Origin: Aquirufa ecclesiirivi
Lineage (GTDB): Bacteria; Bacteroidota; Bacteroidia; Cytophagales; Spirosomataceae
DNA length: 64,000 nt
Reading direction: 5' to 3'
NCBI RefSeq assembly: GCF_011250515.1
Contig: NZ_JAANOP010000001.1
Location: 496,001-560,000, forward strand
A program made the translations under genes and the position numbers. Shown piece after piece: positions 6,765 to 15,716 of the stretch. How positions within the stretch are numbered: position 1 is the stretch's first letter; each line of letters begins with the position of its first letter. The notes beneath the pieces were generated by a model that was not told the origin of the DNA, made no database searches, and saw only the letters and a list, made by a program, of their open reading frames with translations.

Positions 6765-9700
6765 ATGAAAAAACTATCATTACTAATTTTTTGTATGCTC
6801 CTGGTTTACCAAGGACTTGCTCAAAGTGTGCAAGTCCGAGGAAAGGTTAGCACTACCGGAGGAGTAGGAGTTCCCGGCACTTCGGTGTTAGAAAAAGGAA
6901 CGAATAACGGTGCAGTAACCAACGTAAACGGAGAATATACCATTCGAGTAGCCTCCAAAAATGCGGTTCTAAATTTTTCATCCGTTGGATTATTACCTAA
7001 GTCGGAAGCGGTACAAGGCCGTACCGTAATTGATGTCCAATTGGAAGAAAACCAAAAAGAATTAACCGAAGTGGTTGTGGTAGGTTATGGTTCCCAAAGA
7101 AAACAAGATATCACTTCAGCTGTATCAGTGATTGGTATGAAGGACATTGGGGAGCAACCTGCTAGTAACATGAACCAATTGTTGCAAGGCCGTGCCTCAG
7201 GGGTAGTGGTGAAGCAAAAAGCAGGAACTCCTGGTGGAGCTTTTGAAGTACGTGTTCGTGGTATAGGCTCCTTGGGAGCGGGTAGTGATCCACTGTATGT
7301 AATTGATGGATTTCCGGTAGGAACTACTGTTGGTGCCAACTTTAACCCGAATGATATTGAAAGTATTTCGGTCTTGAAGGATGCGGCATCTACTGCCATT
7401 TATGGAGCGAGAGGTTCCAATGGTGTGGTTTTAATCACCACCAAAAATGCCCAAGAGGGGAAAGTAAACGTAAATTTCTCTGTGGATTATGGAGTAAACA
7501 GTATTCCTGATTCTCGTCGAGTGAAAATGTTAAATGGTCCTGAGTTTGCTCAGTTCAAGAAAGATATTTTCATGGATGCCATTCGGATCTTACAAAAAAG
7601 AGAGCCTTCTTTAGAGGAGGTACCTATTGGATATCGTTTTCCTGAGCAGACAAAATATTCAACAGATTGGTTTGGAGCTATTCTTAATAAGAATTCGGCC
7701 TATCAAGATGCTAACTTGACGATTAGTTCAGGTAAAGGTCCAATCAAATCGATGTTTTCTGTTGGTTATTATAAAGAAGATGGTGCCATCATGAATACGG
7801 ATTATGACCGTATCTCGATTCGTTCTAACAACGGAGGACAAGTGAATAAGTTTTTAACGGTGGGTTTAAATGTCAACGGAAGTTTGACTCGTCAAAATGT
7901 AGCCAATACCGACGGACGTAGTGCCTTAGTTGGTGGAGCTTTATTAATGGATCCACGTGAGCCGATATACAATCCTGATGGAAGTATGCGACCTTATATT
8001 GGTGGTGTAGATGGAGCCTTTGGTTTTCCTAACCCCGTATTTTTATTGCAAAATGTTATTCGCAAAAGAAATATTTCGGATGTGTTAGCCAATGCCTTTG
8101 CAGAGTTTACGATTATGGAGGGTTTGAAATTTAGAACTTCCATCAATGGTAAAATGAATTTCAACCGCTTTAAAGAGTTTGTGCCTTCGACCATTGGAGC
8201 ATCTGTTGCTTCAGGAACGGCAGGAGCGCCACCAAGAATTGCTACAGCTCGTGATATTTCAGAGCAATTGCAAAACGTTTCCTTTGATGAGTTGCTGACT
8301 TACACACCTAAATTAGGTGAAGAGCATAAATTGGATGCGATGCTTGGTTTTACTTCACAGAAAGAGCAGGTGTATGGAATCGATGGATCAGCTAATACCT
8401 TTCCAGATGATTTAGTACCTTATTTAGGAGCGGGTTCGATTCGTTCATCCAACTCTTATGAATACAGTTGGTCATTAATGGCGTATTTTGCTCGTGTCAA
8501 CTATGCCTTGAAAGATAAGTATTTGTTCTCAGCATCTTTCCGTAGAGAGGGTAGTTCTCGATTTGGAGAAAACAATAAATTTGGAGATTTCCCGGCGGCT
8601 TCGGTGGGTTGGAGAATTTCTGAAGAACCTTTCATGAAGGACATCAGCTTTATCAATGACATGAAAATTCGTGCTAGCTGGGGTGTTACAGGTAACAATA
8701 ACATTGGTAACTATCCAAGCTTAGCTTTTGTGGGGGCTAATAACTACATCTTAGGAAATAGCTTTGCTCCAGGTAAGGTGATCAGTAATTTCGCCAACTC
8801 CTCATTGAAATGGGAGAAGTCAGATCAATTAGATATTGGTTTGGATTTAGCCACATTCAATAACAAATTGACATTCACCTTTGAATATTATAAAAAGGTA
8901 ACCAACGATATGTTATTGCCTGTTTCTATTCCAGCGGTTTCTGGTTTTACCACCAGTTTGGATAACATCGGTCAGGTTCAAAATACAGGGGTGGAAATTA
9001 GTGCGGATTATCGCACCAGTTTTGGTCCAGTGAATTTCAGAACCAACATGAACGTTACCATGAATCAAAGTAAAATTTTGGCTATCAAAGGAGCTAATGA
9101 TATGCTTTGGTATGGAGGTTTTTATGGTGGATATAATGTCATGAAAGTAGGTCGCCCTATTGGTATGATTTATGGCTATAGAAAAGAAGGAATTTTCAAT
9201 ACGCAGGCGGAAATTGATGCTTGGGCTAAGCAAGACGGAGTTATTCCTGGAGGAATGAAGTTCAAAGACATGAATGGAGATGGTGTTATTTCTTATGATA
9301 CACAAGACATGACAGAAATTGGTAATCCAAATCCTGCCTTTACTTGGGCTTGGACTATGGCGGCAGATTATCGCCAGTGGGATTTGAACGTATTATTTGT
9401 AGGGGCACAAGATTTTGACATCTACCGTAATATTGAAGCTTCTACCATGAACATGGACGGTGTATTTAACGTATTGGATAAAGCGAAGGATCGTTGGAGA
9501 TCAGCGACTAACCAAGGAACTAATCCAAATGGTAAAAACTCTCAAGGTGGAACGAGTTATTTTAAATGGTCACGTGAGAGTAGTGAGCGTTATGTATATG
9601 ACGGAAGTTATGTTTGGTTAAAGGCCGTGACATTAGGATATAAACTTCCTAAAATGAGTAATATATTCAGCGAGTCTAGAGTATTCTTAACTGCGAATAA

Positions 9701-9833
9701 TTTATTCTTATTCACCAATTACCCAGGAAATAACCCAGATTCAGGTGTTAGAGGCGGTACGGAATTGAACAATGACGATGAGTCATATCCAGTTCCAAGA
9801 ACAGTGGCTCTTGGTGTTAAATTAAACTTCTAA
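6765..9833 (+). CDS. SusC/RagA family TonB-linked outer membrane protein
   Basis: A 1022-residue outer membrane transporter. The ATG at 6765 gives the signal peptide MKKLSLLIFCMLLVYQGLAQ; the longer frame starts at a TTG and adds residues before it. In order I see a carboxypeptidase-like regulatory domain (GKVSTTGGVGVPGTSV), the SusC signature (VVVVGYGSQRKQDITSAV), the plug domain with LYVIDGFPV, and a beta-barrel ending in Phe. There is no N-terminal STN domain, so it is a transporter rather than a sigma/anti-sigma signalling receptor. With the lipoprotein 10 bases downstream it forms the uptake complex of this locus. The substrate is unknown. Confidence 0.96.
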   Translation: MKKLSLLIFCMLLVYQGLAQSVQVRGKVSTTGGVGVPGTSVLEKGTNNGAVTNVNGEYTIRVASKNAVLNFSSVGLLPKSEAVQGRTVIDVQLEENQKELTEVVVVGYGSQRKQDITSAVSVIGMKDIGEQPASNMNQLLQGRASGVVVKQKAGTPGGAFEVRVRGIGSLGAGSDPLYVIDGFPVGTTVGANFNPNDIESISVLKDAASTAIYGARGSNGVVLITTKNAQEGKVNVNFSVDYGVNSIPDSRRVKMLNGPEFAQFKKDIFMDAIRILQKREPSLEEVPIGYRFPEQTKYSTDWFGAILNKNSAYQDANLTISSGKGPIKSMFSVGYYKEDGAIMNTDYDRISIRSNNGGQVNKFLTVGLNVNGSLTRQNVANTDGRSALVGGALLMDPREPIYNPDGSMRPYIGGVDGAFGFPNPVFLLQNVIRKRNISDVLANAFAEFTIMEGLKFRTSINGKMNFNRFKEFVPSTIGASVASGTAGAPPRIATARDISEQLQNVSFDELLTYTPKLGEEHKLDAMLGFTSQKEQVYGIDGSANTFPDDLVPYLGAGSIRSSNSYEYSWSLMAYFARVNYALKDKYLFSASFRREGSSRFGENNKFGDFPAASVGWRISEEPFMKDISFINDMKIRASWGVTGNNNIGNYPSLAFVGANNYILGNSFAPGKVISNFANSSLKWEKSDQLDIGLDLATFNNKLTFTFEYYKKVTNDMLLPVSIPAVSGFTTSLDNIGQVQNTGVEISADYRTSFGPVNFRTNMNVTMNQSKILAIKGANDMLWYGGFYGGYNVMKVGRPIGMIYGYRKEGIFNTQAEIDAWAKQDGVIPGGMKFKDMNGDGVISYDTQDMTEIGNPNPAFTWAWTMAADYRQWDLNVLFVGAQDFDIYRNIEASTMNMDGVFNVLDKAKDRWRSATNQGTNPNGKNSQGGTSYFKWSRESSERYVYDGSYVWLKAVTLGYKLPKMSNIFSESRVFLTANNLFLFTNYPGNNPDSGVRGGTELNNDDESYPVPRTVALGVKLNF

Positions 9834-9843
9834 TTCTACCAAA

Positions 9844-11346
9844 ATGAAAAAAATAACAGCTTCAATATTATTATCTTTTTGCTTCATTCAGTTCTCTTGT
9901 CAAGAAGACTTTTTGAAGACAACAGACCCTACGAGGATTGGTCGAGATTTGTTTTATCAAAATGAAACTCAATTCAATCAAGCTTTGAATGGAATATATG
10001 GCCAGTTGCAGACTATTACGAACTCTGCCTATATTCAACAGGAATTTATGTCAGACAATACCACCTTAGACTTCAATCCATTGGATCGTGGAGGTGCAGC
10101 GGGTTGGGAGGCATTTGAATTCTCTACGGTAAATCAAGGAAATGGCGAAATAAATGCGCTTTGGAATAACCATTATGCCACGATGTACAACATCAATTAT
10201 GCCTTGGAAAAATTAGCTGCATCAACCATTGATGCCACAGCTAAGGCGGCCATAGAAGGACAATTGAAATTCATTCGAGCATACCATTATTTCAATTTGA
10301 CTCGTTATTTCGGAGATGTGGTTTTAGCCACTAAGACCTTGTCTAATCCGAATGAATCTTTTGCGTTAGTTCGTTCACCTCAAGCGGAGGTTTACAAGCA
10401 AATCGAGACGGATTTAGCTGATGCCGTTAAGTTATTACCTAGTTCTTATCCAGCTTCTGGAAGAGGTAAAGTAACTAAAGGTGCAGCCGTAGCTTTATTA
10501 GGTAAAGTATATTTAACTAGAAAGAATTATGCTGCCGCAGCTACAACGTTAAAGGATATTTTAAGTCTAGGTTATTCTTTGAATGCAAACTACAAAGACA
10601 ACTTTGATCCAGCCAGAAAAAATGGACCTGAATCGATTTTTGAGGTACAATACCAAGGAGGAAACGACTTAGGGGAGCAAAGTAACTTTGTCTATGTTTT
10701 TGCGCCACGTTTATCGCAAGGAGCAGTAACAGGTTATGCCAATACTACGCCAAGTGGAAGAAATATTCCAACACGTGATATGATCAATGCCTATGAGGCA
10801 GGAGATTTACGTAAGGATATTTCGTTGAAATCTGGATATACTTTAAATGGAAATTTTGTGGGAATTCCATACGTGGCTAAATACCAATATCCTCACACCA
10901 TTTCGGGTCGTTCGGATAATAACTGGCCCGTATTGCGCTATTCAGATGCTTTGTTGATGTTAGCTGAATCCATCAATGAAACTTCAGGCCCTACCGCTGA
11001 AGCTTTAGGCTATGTGAATGCTGTCCGTAAAAGAGCAGGCTTAGCAGAATTGGCAGGTTTATCCAAAGAAGGTTTACGTGCCGCAATCATGCAAGAACGT
11101 CGTGTGGAATTGGCCTTTGAAAATCACCGTTGGTTTGATTTACAAAGAACCATGACTCCATCGGAATTGACCACTTTTATGAACGCCCATGGTGCTAGAG
11201 AAAAGTCGAATCCAACCGTATCGCGTGGAGGTATTGCCTTCAATGCCTTGGATTATGTATATTCTGATTTTGAATATTATTTACCGATACCTGCACCGCA
11301 GATTTTGATTAATAGTAAATTAACCCAGAACCCAGGGTATAACTAA
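9844..11346 (+). CDS. SusD/RagB family outer membrane lipoprotein
   Basis: A 500-residue SusD-like ligand-binding lipoprotein. The leader MKKITASILLSFCFIQFSC places the lipidated Cys at residue 19. The N-terminal DFLKTTDPTRIG-x-x-LFYQNETQF segment and the TPR-like AFIRAYHYFNLTRYFGDV type helix pair are family hallmarks. The C-terminus LPIPAPQILINSKLTQNPGY is the standard RagB/SusD ending. It sits on the lid of the SusC barrel and binds the incoming substrate at the cell surface. The gene starts 10 bases after susC and is followed by a strong hairpin at 11369-11423. Confidence 0.96.
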   Translation: MKKITASILLSFCFIQFSCQEDFLKTTDPTRIGRDLFYQNETQFNQALNGIYGQLQTITNSAYIQQEFMSDNTTLDFNPLDRGGAAGWEAFEFSTVNQGNGEINALWNNHYATMYNINYALEKLAASTIDATAKAAIEGQLKFIRAYHYFNLTRYFGDVVLATKTLSNPNESFALVRSPQAEVYKQIETDLADAVKLLPSSYPASGRGKVTKGAAVALLGKVYLTRKNYAAAATTLKDILSLGYSLNANYKDNFDPARKNGPESIFEVQYQGGNDLGEQSNFVYVFAPRLSQGAVTGYANTTPSGRNIPTRDMINAYEAGDLRKDISLKSGYTLNGNFVGIPYVAKYQYPHTISGRSDNNWPVLRYSDALLMLAESINETSGPTAEALGYVNAVRKRAGLAELAGLSKEGLRAAIMQERRVELAFENHRWFDLQRTMTPSELTTFMNAHGAREKSNPTVSRGGIAFNALDYVYSDFEYYLPIPAPQILINSKLTQNPGYN

Positions 11347-11368
11347 GGGATTTTTTATTTAGATTAAT

Positions 11369-11423
11369 CTTTGTAAAATTACCGAGTGCTCGGACTTGCT
11401 CTCCGTGCCTCGGTAATACAAAG
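11369..11423 (+). terminator. Long imperfect hairpin after susD
   Basis: The arms ATTACCGAG (11378-11386) and CTCGGTAAT (11409-11417) are perfectly complementary. The pairing extends outward with CTTTGTA on the left against TACAAAG on the right, around a two-base bulge. It continues inward as GCTCGGA against TCCGTGC with one mismatch, leaving a 7-base loop. It lies between susD and the cytochrome gene. There is no T-run after it, so it could attenuate transcription, stabilise the 3' end of the susCD transcript, or be a REP-like element. Confidence 0.5.
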
Positions 11424-11451
11424 AGATAAACCTATTATAACAACTTTTTCT

Positions 11452-14247
11452 GTGCAAACTAGTACTGAACTTATAACCTTTTTAGGTCGATTACACCCTT
11501 TAATTGTCCACTTTCCCCTAAGCTTATTATGGGTAGTATTCCTGCTGGAACTTATTTCCTGGAGGCAGTCTTCCCAACAATTTAAACCGGCTATTCATTT
11601 GATGCTGTGGGTAGTTAGTATTTCTGCCTTATTGGCAGTTGCTTTTGGCCTACTATTAGCAAATCAAGATGAGTATGCTGGAAATACGGTAGTCTGGCAT
11701 CAATGGTCTGGCATAGCCACTTTGGTCTTAGCTGCTTTGGCTTTATTAGCTTTTAAAGCGGATGAAATAAAGTCCTACCGTGCCTTATTACTACTTGCTG
11801 TTTTTGGAGTCACTTTTGCGGGTCATTATGGAGCGATGCTGACGCACGGTGATGATTATTTGAGTTCTGCTTGGAATCCCGAAATCGCCAAAGATTCCAC
11901 ATCCCTTGAACCTAAAATAGATGTTAAAAAATTACAGGGAGATATCAATGTTGATCAAAAAGAAGCTTTGGCCATAGAAGCTAGAAGTATTTTGACCAAA
12001 CATTGTACCAGCTGCCATGGTACCAAAAAAGTAAAAGGGAAACTTCGTTTAGACGAATTGAAATACGTTTTAAAAGGAGGAGAAAACGGGAAAGCTTTGA
12101 TCATTGGTCATCCTGAAAAGAGTGATATCATTCATCGTATCAAATTGCCAGCCAGTCATGATGACGCCATGCCTACCAAAGGCAAGCGTTTAACCAAAGC
12201 GCAAATTGAGGTGTTGGATACATGGATTAAGCAAGGAGCTCCTTGGCCTAATTCACCTAATACCACTCAACCCTTAGCCTTACCTGAAGAAAAAGAAAAG
12301 GATTTGGCTGAGTCTAATGACCTACCTACTGGACCCGTTCCGGCTGCCTTCCAAGAAGGAGAAAATGCCGTGGCAAGTCCAGCAGTACAAATTTTAAATA
12401 CGAATCAAGTAGATGAATTGAACGTAAAAGTTCGCACCATCTTAGCCCATAATTGTTACAGTTGCCATAATGCCACCAAAACCAAAGGCAAACTTCGACT
12501 AGATAAAAAAGAGCTTCTATTTAAAGGAGGCGAAAACGGGCCTATTTTAGTAGCAGGATATCCAGAAAAGAGTGATATCATTCGTCGAGTTAAATTACCA
12601 GAAGGGCATGATGATGCCATGCCGACTAAAGGCAAGCGTTTGACCAAAGAAGATATTGCTTTGCTCGAGTTTTGGATTAAGCAAGGTGCGCCATGGCCAA
12701 CAGGTCCAGAGAAAAGCTTGTACCGAGTGGCTGCTTTGGAGCCTCGTTTGCCGAATCTTCCATCGGCCAATGCTCAAGCCGAAAAGCCTATTGATTTATT
12801 TGTTGATCAATATTTTAAGAAAAATAAGATTGCTTGGAAAAAACCCGTCGATGACGCCACCTACATTCGTCGAGTTTATTTAGATGTGCAAGGTTTACTA
12901 CCTAACCCACAAGCCATACAAAACTTTATTTCGGATAAAAGAGCCAATAAAAGGGAGCTTTTAGTTCAATCCTTGTTGAGCGATAATTCAGCTTATGCCC
13001 AGCATTGGTTTAGTTTTTGGAATGATGCATTGAGAAATGATTATACAGGAACAGGTTATATCACGGGTGGTCGCTTTGGTATATCAAAATGGCTGTATGG
13101 TTCTTTGAAAAATAATAAGTCCTATGATCAATTTGTTAAAGAATTAATCAGTCCAAACAAAGAGTCGGAAGGTTTTATCAAAGGAATTAAGTGGAGAGGG
13201 ACGATTAATTCGAGTCAAAGCACCGAGATGCAAGCAGCACAAAATGTGGCTCAAGTATTCTTAGGCTTAAATTTAAAATGTGCTTCTTGTCACGATAGCT
13301 TTATTAGTGATTGGAAATTGGATGATGCTTATGCATTCGCCAATGTTTTTGCGGATCAAACCTTAGAGATTCACAAATGTGACCTACCAACGGGCCGTAT
13401 GGCTGGCCGCGGTGTCCTATACAATTCACTAGGTAAAATTAAAGAAACACCTATTACAGCCGATCGCTTAGTTCAGTTGGCTGATATATTGGTTCAAAAG
13501 AAAAACGGTCGACTTTACCGTACCTTGGTCAATCGAGTATGGGCGCAGTTGATGGGACGTGGTATTGTGGAGCCGGTGGATGTGATGGACAATGAACCTT
13601 GGAGTCAGGATTTGTTGGATTATTTGGCCTATGATTTTGCCAATAATGGTTCGGATATGAAGCGTTTGATGTTTCAAATTTTAACTTCTAAAACCTACCA
13701 ATTGCCAACGGTTGGCTTTAAAGAAGTATCTATGTTGACGGCATCTAATTATGTCTTTAAAGGAATGACAAAACGTCGTTTAACTGCCGAACAATTTGCC
13801 GATGCCGTGAGTCAATCATTCTTCCCATTGTATTCGGATTCTGCTTTGGCGGTCAAAATGTTGCCTGCTGATATCAAAAAAGATATTCCTTTTGCGCGAG
13901 CTGCTTTGGTTAAAAATGATCCGTTTTTGACGGCTTTGGGGAGACCTAATCGTGAAACGGTTTCAACTAGCAGAACCTCTCAAGCCAATTTATTACAGGC
14001 ATTGGAATTGACGAATGGAGTTAAATTCAATTATACCTTGAATACGGGAGCTAAGATTTGGGTAGCCAAATACAGCTCGAGTGATGCCTTGGTCAATGCA
14101 CTTTATCGCCAGGCTTTGGGACGAAACCCAAGCTCACGCGAAATGGAATTGGCCATTCGATACTTGGGTAAAAAACCGAGTATTGAAGGAGTTCAAGATT
14201 TTGTTTGGGCTATTACCTTACTTCCTGAATTTCAATTAATTATCTAA
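11452..14247 (+). CDS. Membrane DUF2231 / double PSCyt1 / DUF1549-DUF1553 protein
   Basis: I place the start at the GTG at 11452 (931 residues). The longer frame from the GTG at 11386 begins inside the hairpin after susD. The N-terminus is a DUF2231-type membrane domain (LGRLHPLIVHFPLSLLW, four hydrophobic helices). Two near-duplicate planctomycete-type cytochrome modules follow, with CTSCH at about 185-189 and CYSCH at about 334, each ending in a WIKQGAPWP block. DUF1549, with a third CASCH near 610, and DUF1553 (NRVWAQLMGRGIVEPVD) close it. The cytochrome modules should face the periplasm. Haem attachment is expected but not proven, since some family members lack haem. It pairs with the DUF1501 gene downstream. 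Confidence 0.9.
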   Translation: MQTSTELITFLGRLHPLIVHFPLSLLWVVFLLELISWRQSSQQFKPAIHLMLWVVSISALLAVAFGLLLANQDEYAGNTVVWHQWSGIATLVLAALALLAFKADEIKSYRALLLLAVFGVTFAGHYGAMLTHGDDYLSSAWNPEIAKDSTSLEPKIDVKKLQGDINVDQKEALAIEARSILTKHCTSCHGTKKVKGKLRLDELKYVLKGGENGKALIIGHPEKSDIIHRIKLPASHDDAMPTKGKRLTKAQIEVLDTWIKQGAPWPNSPNTTQPLALPEEKEKDLAESNDLPTGPVPAAFQEGENAVASPAVQILNTNQVDELNVKVRTILAHNCYSCHNATKTKGKLRLDKKELLFKGGENGPILVAGYPEKSDIIRRVKLPEGHDDAMPTKGKRLTKEDIALLEFWIKQGAPWPTGPEKSLYRVAALEPRLPNLPSANAQAEKPIDLFVDQYFKKNKIAWKKPVDDATYIRRVYLDVQGLLPNPQAIQNFISDKRANKRELLVQSLLSDNSAYAQHWFSFWNDALRNDYTGTGYITGGRFGISKWLYGSLKNNKSYDQFVKELISPNKESEGFIKGIKWRGTINSSQSTEMQAAQNVAQVFLGLNLKCASCHDSFISDWKLDDAYAFANVFADQTLEIHKCDLPTGRMAGRGVLYNSLGKIKETPITADRLVQLADILVQKKNGRLYRTLVNRVWAQLMGRGIVEPVDVMDNEPWSQDLLDYLAYDFANNGSDMKRLMFQILTSKTYQLPTVGFKEVSMLTASNYVFKGMTKRRLTAEQFADAVSQSFFPLYSDSALAVKMLPADIKKDIPFARAALVKNDPFLTALGRPNRETVSTSRTSQANLLQALELTNGVKFNYTLNTGAKIWVAKYSSSDALVNALYRQALGRNPSSREMELAIRYLGKKPSIEGVQDFVWAITLLPEFQLII

Positions 14248-14279
14248 GTTTAGCAATAGAATATCGTGTATTTTTGTAT

Positions 14280-15716
14280 ATGAAGACGCAATACAACAGA
14301 AGGGAATTTTTACAGAATACGAGCATGGCCACTTTGGCTGCCATGGGGATGAACTCGCCTATGGCTAGTTTGCTCGCAGGTGCCAATAATCCGATTGCCC
14401 AAAGGGCTGCTACGGCGGATACGGTGATCTTGCTATGGATGGCAGGTGGTATGGCACATACGGAGACCTTTGACCCGAAACGTTATACTCCTTATGAAAA
14501 GGGAATGGAGGGGAATCGCGTGCTAAGTACTTTCAAGTCTGTGCCTACAAAATTGGATGGAATTCATTTTTCAGAAGGATTGGAAGGTATTGGAAGTGTG
14601 ATGGATAAAGGAACGTTAATTCGTTCTTATGTGGCGGCCGACTTGGGACATATTTTGCATACTCGCCATCAATACAATTGGCATACCTGTTATGAACCTC
14701 CACAAACCGTGGCTGCTCCACACATGGGAGCGTGGATAGCGAAGGAGTTAGGTCCTAAAAATCCAGTGATTCCTGCATTCATTGATATTGGTCAGCGTTT
14801 TACTGTGGGCGAAGGAGAAGAGTTGAAAGCTTTTCACTCAGCGGGTTTTTTAGGCAATGAATTTGGTCCATTTTTTATACCAGATCCAAGTCAAGGATTG
14901 GATAGTGTGCGTCCACCCGTTGGGATGAACATGAAGCGATTTGAAGGCAGAAATAAGTTATACAATGATTTAATCAGTAAGAGTCCCTTTGGTGATTTTG
15001 GTAGTGATTATCAAAAAGAATCCCTACGTCGTTCCATGGAGCAGGCCTATATCTTATTGAACTCGCCCGAGTCAAAAGCCTTTAATCTAAGTTCTGAGCC
15101 AAAAGAAAGTTATGATATTTACAATACGGGTCGCTTTGGACTAGGCTGTCTATTGGCTCGCCGATTGACCGAGCAAGGAGCCCGCTTTATTTCTGTAACT
15201 ACCGAATATGAGCCTTTCTTTGGTTTTGATACCCATGAAAATGGCCATACTCGTATGGTGGGCATGAAAAAGCAAATTGATGGCCCAGTGTCTCAGTTGA
15301 TTAAGGATTTGGATAAAACAGGTCATTTGGATAGAACCTTGGTCATCGTAGCATCTGAGTTTAGTCGTGATATGATGGTCGAAGGTCGCCCTGACCAAAC
15401 AGTAAAAGAACAAGTCAACCAACCAGAGATTCTGAATGACATGAAGTTTTATGGCATGCATCGCCACTTTACAGATGGATGCTCTATTCTTATGTTTGGA
15501 GGAGGCATTAAGCGGGGACATGTTTATGGCAAAACGGCCGATGAAAGACCATGCAAAACCATTGAAAATCCAGTAAAAATTGCAGGTATTCATCAAACCA
15601 TGTATCATGCTTTAGGTATCAAACCCGATACCCAATATGAAATAGAGAAAAGACCTTTCTATACTACACCCGATGGCAAAGGTCAGGTAGTTAAAGATTT
15701 ATTGATTAAAGCCTAA
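14280..15716 (+). CDS. DUF1501 family protein, Tat-exported
   Basis: A 478-residue DUF1501 protein. The ATG at 14280 is chosen over a TTG two codons upstream. It opens with a Tat-type signal, NRREFLQNTSMATLAAMG, which implies export of a folded, probably metal-bound protein. DUF1501 belongs to the alkaline-phosphatase/sulfatase fold. Visible family segments are TVILLWMAGGMAHTETFDPK at the first metal strand and the late FGGGIKRGHVYGKTADE block. In planctomycetes, DUF1501 genes lie directly beside PSCyt/DUF1549/DUF1553 genes, as here. The enzymatic activity is unproven. The stop shares one base with the next start codon. Confidence 0.92.
   Translation: MKTQYNRREFLQNTSMATLAAMGMNSPMASLLAGANNPIAQRAATADTVILLWMAGGMAHTETFDPKRYTPYEKGMEGNRVLSTFKSVPTKLDGIHFSEGLEGIGSVMDKGTLIRSYVAADLGHILHTRHQYNWHTCYEPPQTVAAPHMGAWIAKELGPKNPVIPAFIDIGQRFTVGEGEELKAFHSAGFLGNEFGPFFIPDPSQGLDSVRPPVGMNMKRFEGRNKLYNDLISKSPFGDFGSDYQKESLRRSMEQAYILLNSPESKAFNLSSEPKESYDIYNTGRFGLGCLLARRLTEQGARFISVTTEYEPFFGFDTHENGHTRMVGMKKQIDGPVSQLIKDLDKTGHLDRTLVIVASEFSRDMMVEGRPDQTVKEQVNQPEILNDMKFYGMHRHFTDGCSILMFGGGIKRGHVYGKTADERPCKTIENPVKIAGIHQTMYHALGIKPDTQYEIEKRPFYTTPDGKGQVVKDLLIKA

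Noticed and set aside
7085-7399. Minus-strand frame of 104 codons inside susC, and similar antisense frames in other large genes
   Set aside because: These are shadows of strongly supported coding sequence on the other strand.
11386-11451. N-terminal extension of the cytochrome gene to the GTG at 11386
   Set aside because: It would start inside a long hairpin and add residues that do not resemble a DUF2231 N-terminus.
14269-14276. TATTTTTG promoter-like match just before the DUF1501 start
   Set aside because: No TTG at a suitable distance upstream, and the gene most likely belongs to the upstream operon.
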